From assembly GCA_903828025.1 (NCBI GenBank), contig CAIKKO010000242.1, positions 1-9,431 on the forward strand: a stretch of 9,431 bases of DNA. The letters run 5' to 3'. The notes under the pieces were generated by a model, which saw only the letters and a program-made list of their open reading frames with translations, had not been told where the DNA came from and ran no database searches. The position numbers and the translations under genes are program-made. Shown piece after piece: positions 5,425-9,431 of the stretch (positions within the stretch are counted from its first letter, which is position 1; each line of letters begins with the position of its first letter). Source of the DNA: an uncultured Sphingomonadales bacterium (GTDB lineage: Bacteria > Pseudomonadota > Alphaproteobacteria > Sphingomonadales > Sphingomonadaceae).

Positions 5425-7199
5425 AGACAAACCGATTTGGCCGGGCTGCCCTGTTGGGTTTGGCGGCCGTCCTGACGGCCGCGTCCGCCACGCCTGTCAG
5501 CGCCAACAGCGCTGCCGCCGAATATTTCCGCTCGCGCGCCGATCGCACGGCGGTCCCTGCGCTGCTGAGCCAGGAAGACCGCGCCTATTACAAGCAGATG
5601 TTCGGCGCGATCGAGCGCGAGGACTGGCCCACGGTGCAGACCTTGCTGGCGCAGCGCGCCGACGGGCCGCTCCATGCCGTGGCGCGCGCGCAGTTCTATC
5701 TCGCTGCAAGTTCGCCGCGCACAGATCTTGCGCCGCTTGCCCAGTTGCTGGCCGCTGCACCCGATTTGCCATGGGCCGACCAGATTGGCCGACTTGCGCT
5801 GAAGCGCGGGGCTGTCGAACTGCCCGCCCTGCCGAGCGCGCAGCCGATGGTCGCGCTGCCGGGTCTGCCCAAGCGGATCAAGCCGAGGCCCGTGGCTGAC
5901 GGCACAATGCCCGATAGCGTGGCGCTTGCGATTCAGGACCGCATCAAGAACGACGATCCCATGGGCGCGCGCGTGTTGCTCGACGGGATTGAGGCGAACC
6001 TTTCCGCCGAAGCGCGCGCCGAATGGCACCAGCGCGTGGGCTGGGCGTTCTATATCGGCAATGATGATATCAACGCCCGCGCGGTTTCGCTCGGGGCTCT
6101 ACAGGGCGGCAACGGCCCGTGGGTGGCCGAAGCGCTATGGACCTCCGGGCTCGCCTCGTGGCGTGCAGACGATTGCCAGAACGCGGCCGCCAGCTTCGAG
6201 CAGGCCGCCGGCATGGCGCAGAACGACGAGCTCGCCTCCGCTGCAAACTATTGGGCCGGACGTGCGTGGATGCGCTGCCGTGCCCCCGAGAGGGTGGCCA
6301 ATTCGCTGCGCAATGCGGCCCGCCTGCGCGATACGCTCTATGGTATGATCGCCAGCGAGGCGCTGGGCCTGCGCGAAAGCACTCCGGCCGCTGCGCCCGA
6401 CTTTTCAGGCGATGACTGGCAACAGCTGCGTCAGGTAAGCAATGTCCGCCTTGCCGTGCAACTGGCCGAAATCGGTGAGGATGGCCTCGCCGACGAATTG
6501 CTGCGCCATCAGGCGCGGATCGGCGATCCTTCGCTGTATGCGCCGCTTTCGCGCCTCGCCCGCGATCTCGGCCTGCCTGCCACGCAGCTGTGGATGGCCT
6601 ACAACGCCCCCTCTGGTGCCCGTCCCGATGCCGCCGCGCGCTTCCCCGCACCGCGCTGGGTTCCCGCAACAGGCTGGAAGGTTGATCCGGCCTTGCTCTT
6701 TGCGCATTCGCTGCAGGAATCGAACTTCCGCACCGCCGTTGTCAGCCCAGCCGGCGCGCGCGGGCTGATGCAAGTGCTGCCCGGCACCGCCCGAGGCCTG
6801 ACCCGCAATGAGCCGTCTATGAGCGGACGCGAAAAGCAGCTCGACCTGCCGGACGTGAACCTGGCGTTCGGCCAGAGCTACCTTGTCCAGCTGCGCGATT
6901 CGGGCGCGACCGGCGGGCTGCTGCCCAAAGTGATCGCGGCCTACAACGCGGGGCCGCTGCCGATTTCGCGCTGGAATGCGCAGATCCGGGACAACGGCGA
7001 TCCGCTGCTATGGATGGAATCGATCCCCTATTGGGAAACGCGCGGCTACGTCTCGATCGTGATGCGCAATTACTGGATGTACGAGCGGCAGGCTGGCGGC
7101 CCTTCGGAAAGCCGTCTTGGGCTGGCGCAGGGCATGTGGCCCAAGTTCCCCGGACTCACTGGGGCCGAAAGTGTCAGGATCGCCTCGCGTGGCAATTGA
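5421..7199 (+). CDS. slt: Soluble lytic murein transglycosylase (Slt70-like), exported
   Basis: The enzyme cleaves the MurNAc-GlcNAc bond of peptidoglycan to form 1,6-anhydro ends during wall turnover in the periplasm. From GTG 5421 it is 592 residues: a signal peptide (basic KTNRFGR, hydrophobic AALLGLAAVLTAA, predicted cut after PVSA at 28), a long alpha-helical region of Slt70 superhelix type (about 30-400), and a C-terminal SLT domain (about 410-560). The catalytic motif is HSLQESNF with E433, followed by SPAGARGLMQVLPGTA, AYNAGP (507-512) and the ending YWETRGYVSIVMRNYWMY. A GTG sixteen codons earlier (5373) is in frame but would add a charged stretch before the signal peptide; an overlapping leader ORF (5389-5424) favours 5421. 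It lies between the UDG-like gene and moaB, which overlaps its last 11 bases, so the three are probably one transcript. Confidence 0.93.
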   Translation: MKTNRFGRAALLGLAAVLTAASATPVSANSAAAEYFRSRADRTAVPALLSQEDRAYYKQMFGAIEREDWPTVQTLLAQRADGPLHAVARAQFYLAASSPRTDLAPLAQLLAAAPDLPWADQIGRLALKRGAVELPALPSAQPMVALPGLPKRIKPRPVADGTMPDSVALAIQDRIKNDDPMGARVLLDGIEANLSAEARAEWHQRVGWAFYIGNDDINARAVSLGALQGGNGPWVAEALWTSGLASWRADDCQNAAASFEQAAGMAQNDELASAANYWAGRAWMRCRAPERVANSLRNAARLRDTLYGMIASEALGLRESTPAAAPDFSGDDWQQLRQVSNVRLAVQLAEIGEDGLADELLRHQARIGDPSLYAPLSRLARDLGLPATQLWMAYNAPSGARPDAAARFPAPRWVPATGWKVDPALLFAHSLQESNFRTAVVSPAGARGLMQVLPGTARGLTRNEPSMSGREKQLDLPDVNLAFGQSYLVQLRDSGATGGLLPKVIAAYNAGPLPISRWNAQIRDNGDPLLWMESIPYWETRGYVSIVMRNYWMYERQAGGPSESRLGLAQGMWPKFPGLTGAESVRIASRGN

Positions 7200-7716
7200 T
7201 CCGGCCCGCACGTTCAAGCCGATCCATATCGCGCTGCTGACCGTTTCGGACACGCGCGGCCCCGAGGACGACACCTCGGGCAATATTCTGGCCGAACGGA
7301 TCAAGGCGGCAGGCCATCACCTCACTGCCCGGGCCATCGAGAAGGATGACGCGGCGCGGATTGCCAGCCGGCTCAACAACTGGATCGACGACCGCGGGGT
7401 CGATGCCGTGATCATCACCGGCGGCACCGGGCTTACGGGCCGCGATGTTACCCCCGAAGCGCTCGACCGGGTCAAGACGCGCGACATACCGGGATTTGGC
7501 GAGCTGTTCCGCTGGCTGAGTTTCAAGACCATCGGCACCAGCACGATCCAGTCACGCGCTTGCGCCGTGGTGGCGCGCGGCACCTATATTTTCGCGCTCC
7601 CCGGCTCGAACGGCGCGGTCAAGGATGGCTGGGACGGCATTCTCGCCGAGCAGCTCGATAGCCGGAATCGGCCGTGCAATTTCGTCGAACTGATGCCGCG
7701 CCTGCTCGAAAAGTAA
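7189..7716 (+). CDS. moaB: Molybdenum cofactor biosynthesis protein MoaB
   Basis: MoaB/MogA-family proteins bind molybdopterin; in bacteria lacking MogA they are thought to adenylylate it before molybdenum insertion. The 175-residue protein has IALLTVSDTR (14-23), the signature IITGGTGLTGRDVTPEA (75-91) and LPGSNGAVKDGW (137-148), all typical. I chose GTG 7189: AGGA is nine bases upstream and the product begins like known family N-termini (AIDPARTFKPIHIALLT). A GTG at 7171 is also in frame. The start lies inside slt, with an 11-base overlap, which suggests coupled translation although cell-wall turnover and molybdopterin have no obvious link. No other moa or moe gene is in the window. Confidence 0.93.
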   Translation: MAIDPARTFKPIHIALLTVSDTRGPEDDTSGNILAERIKAAGHHLTARAIEKDDAARIASRLNNWIDDRGVDAVIITGGTGLTGRDVTPEALDRVKTRDIPGFGELFRWLSFKTIGTSTIQSRACAVVARGTYIFALPGSNGAVKDGWDGILAEQLDSRNRPCNFVELMPRLLEK

Positions 7717-7724
7717 CGCGCACT

Positions 7725-7741
7725 GCGCCGAAACTGGGCGC
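7725..7741 (+). terminator. Weak hairpin after moaB (possible transcription end)
   Basis: GCGCC (7725-7729), a 7-base loop and GGCGC (7737-7741) form a 5-bp GC stem starting nine bases after the moaB stop. There is no T-run, so it is at best a weak or Rho-assisted end. The rest of the gap up to 7823 shows nothing recognisable. Confidence 0.2.
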
Positions 7742-7823
7742 CGCTACGCACCACTGTCACCTTGCCATGCTCCATACAGCCACGGTTCATCTGCTGGCGG
7801 CTCATTTGCGCGCTCAGAGCCAG

Positions 7824-9431
7824 ATGGGTTCGTTGCGCAGGCCGGGGGACACGATTCTGCTGCCAAGATTGATTCGCCTTTTCGTTATGGTCACCTGTCT
7901 CGGCGTTGCCGTGCCCGCGCTGGCGCAAGTCGCCCCTGACCCGACCGGGCGCGGCCCCTACACGGTGGAAAGCAGCGAATACAAGCTCCCGGCCAAGCGC
8001 GATGTGCTGGTCGCGCCGTTCACGGTTACCGAGCTCTGGGCACGGATCTATCGTCCGACCAACGCGACCGGCGCGCGGCCGCTGATCGTGATGCTGCATG
8101 GCAATCACTCGACCTGCGGGCACTTCGACCCCGCCTTCCCCGGCCGGCTCGACGACGATTCGACGTATACCGACACCGGCCGCTGCCCTGATGGCTATGT
8201 CGTGGTGCCCAGCCACGAAGGCTATGCCTATCTGGCCAACCAATTGGCCTCATGGGGCTATTATGTCGTTTCGATCAATGCCAACCGCGGGATCAATGCC
8301 AGCTTCGGTGATGACGGGGACTTCGGCCTGAACCTGCGGCGCGGCCGCCTGATCTTGCGCCACCTGATCCAGCTGGACCGCTGGAATACTGCGGGCTCAT
8401 CCTTGAAAACCGTGGGATTTAATCTGCGTGGGAAGCTCGATTTCACGCAGATCGGCCTGTTCGGCCATTCGCGCGGTGGTGAAGGCGTGCGCGCGGCGCT
8501 CAACCAGTACCGCGATGTGGGGAGCATCTGGCCGGGCCAGTTCACCAACAAGCCGACCTTCCGCGCCGTGTTCGAGCTCGCCCCGGTCGACGGGCAGACG
8601 GACCGCGTGCTCAATGCCGAGGGTGTCGCGTGGAACGTGCTGTTGCCGACGTGCGACGGGGATGTATCGGACCTTGAGGGCCAGCATGTGTTCGACCGCA
8701 TGATCACCGCGCGCGCCGAAACACAGCCTTCCCCCAAGTCGATGTTCGCGGTCGAGGGGACCAACCACAATTTCTACAACACCGAATGGCAGCAATCAGA
8801 TTCGCAAGGCTGCTACAGCCTCGATCCGCAGCAGCCGGTGCTGTTCGATCCCAATGCGGCCGGGTCCGATACGCAGCGTATGACCGCACTCTATCCCGTA
8901 ACCGCGTTCTTCCGCGCCAACCTGGGGTCTGATCCGGTCGCGGTGTTCGGACAAGTGCTTGATCCCGCCTACCGCTTGCCCGGCAGGCTCACCAAAATCA
9001 GCCGCTTTCGCCGGACTTACGTTGACAATGTCGCGCGCAAGGGCAGCCTCGTGCTCGATGATTTCGTGCGGCCGATCGGCGCCGGCGCAGCGGGCCTTGG
9101 CAACGAGACAGGCGGGCTCAGCTATTTTGTCCAGTCTGCGCTGTTCGAACATGATCCGGCGGCACAGTTCGGCGTGCTGGCCTGGGATACCACGGTGCAG
9201 CGCAGCAAGGGTGGCACGCCATTCTATCAGGCAAGCGCCGCAGCACCCGGCAGTGGCATCTCGATCGGGGCGTTCGATACGCTGGAGTTCCGGATCGGGC
9301 TGGCCTGCAAGGGCTACGCCGATGGCGGCAGCTTTGGCTGCGAGGCCGATCCCACACTCAATCCCTCCGGCACCACCGATTTCAGCATCGCGCTGGAATC
9401 GCCCGATGGCTTCATGACACAGCCGGTATCG
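7824..9431 (+). CDS. Exported alpha/beta hydrolase, partial (right edge)
   Basis: The frame is open from ATG 7824 to the right edge (536 codons). Residues 1-34 contain an arginine-rich start, the hydrophobic stretch LFVMVTCLGVAVPALA and a likely cut before QVAPDP, so the protein is probably exported. The alpha/beta hydrolase core shows PLIVMLHGNHS (H92 region, oxyanion hole), the nucleophile elbow GHSRGGEG with S216, an acidic stretch CDGDVSD (acid candidate) and EGTNHNFYNTEW with H315 as the likely catalytic histidine. After about residue 380 comes a second region rich in beta-prone sequence (LSYFVQSALFEHD, FDTLEFRIGLACKGY, DFSIALESP), resembling an extracellular beta-sandwich domain. Substrate unknown: an ester or polyester is plausible, not shown. 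Start uncertain: ATG 7767 and ATG 7887 are also in frame, none with a strong ribosome site. It is 107 bases beyond moaB and may have its own promoter. Confidence 0.82.
   Translation, partial: MGSLRRPGDTILLPRLIRLFVMVTCLGVAVPALAQVAPDPTGRGPYTVESSEYKLPAKRDVLVAPFTVTELWARIYRPTNATGARPLIVMLHGNHSTCGHFDPAFPGRLDDDSTYTDTGRCPDGYVVVPSHEGYAYLANQLASWGYYVVSINANRGINASFGDDGDFGLNLRRGRLILRHLIQLDRWNTAGSSLKTVGFNLRGKLDFTQIGLFGHSRGGEGVRAALNQYRDVGSIWPGQFTNKPTFRAVFELAPVDGQTDRVLNAEGVAWNVLLPTCDGDVSDLEGQHVFDRMITARAETQPSPKSMFAVEGTNHNFYNTEWQQSDSQGCYSLDPQQPVLFDPNAAGSDTQRMTALYPVTAFFRANLGSDPVAVFGQVLDPAYRLPGRLTKISRFRRTYVDNVARKGSLVLDDFVRPIGAGAAGLGNETGGLSYFVQSALFEHDPAAQFGVLAWDTTVQRSKGGTPFYQASAAAPGSGISIGAFDTLEFRIGLACKGYADGGSFGCEADPTLNPSGTTDFSIALESPDGFMTQPVS

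Noticed and set aside
7717..7823. Searched the moaB/hydrolase gap for tRNA, small RNA or a promoter
   Set aside because: No cloverleaf and no convincing -35/-10 pair; only the weak 5-bp hairpin at 7725-7741 was kept, at low confidence.
7584..8243. Minus-strand 219-codon ORF overlapping the moaB/hydrolase gap
   Set aside because: It is antisense to moaB and the hydrolase, has no recognisable domain, and most of its length is a shadow of coding sequence.

Overview
The window is GC-rich, tightly packed bacterial chromosome. Gene content and protein style point to an alphaproteobacterium, most likely Sphingomonadales (Novosphingobium/Erythrobacter/Sphingomonas-like). The assignment is inferred from recognisable proteins, not from a database search. 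Nothing looks like a phage, plasmid, CRISPR array, tRNA or rRNA.

Minus-strand block (positions 4464 down to 1). In transcription order: electron-transfer-flavoprotein:ubiquinone oxidoreductase (ETF-QO), a small DUF559/Vsr-like nuclease, ispE (isoprenoid MEP pathway kinase), an N-formylglutamate amidohydrolase-family protein, and the first 233 codons of ilvD (branched-chain amino acid synthesis), which runs off the left edge. The DUF559/ispE and ispE/amidohydrolase junctions are 4-base ATGA stop-start overlaps, so these genes are probably co-transcribed and translationally coupled although their functions are unrelated.

Plus-strand block (4569 to 9431), divergent from ETF-QO: a uracil-DNA-glycosylase-like protein that seems to have lost its catalytic motifs; a possible 11-codon leader ORF; a secreted soluble lytic transglycosylase (slt); moaB, overlapping the end of slt; and a large exported alpha/beta hydrolase cut off by the right edge.

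The most notable structure lies between ETF-QO and ispE. The DUF559 nuclease gene sits between two ~50-base REP-like palindromic repeats in inverted orientation, 45 of 50 aligned bases identical. The two copies differ in the first hairpin by loss of exactly one base pair, one base from each arm, as expected if the folded form matters. The repeats also supply the Shine-Dalgarno sequences of both the nuclease gene and ispE, and encode the nuclease's C-terminal tail. A short direct repeat (TGAGG on the minus strand) flanks the unit. Removing the unit with one copy would rejoin ETF-QO to ispE through a GTGA overlap. This suggests a nuclease-carrying REP cassette inserted into a housekeeping operon, an arrangement reminiscent of REP/RAYT units but with a different enzyme class.
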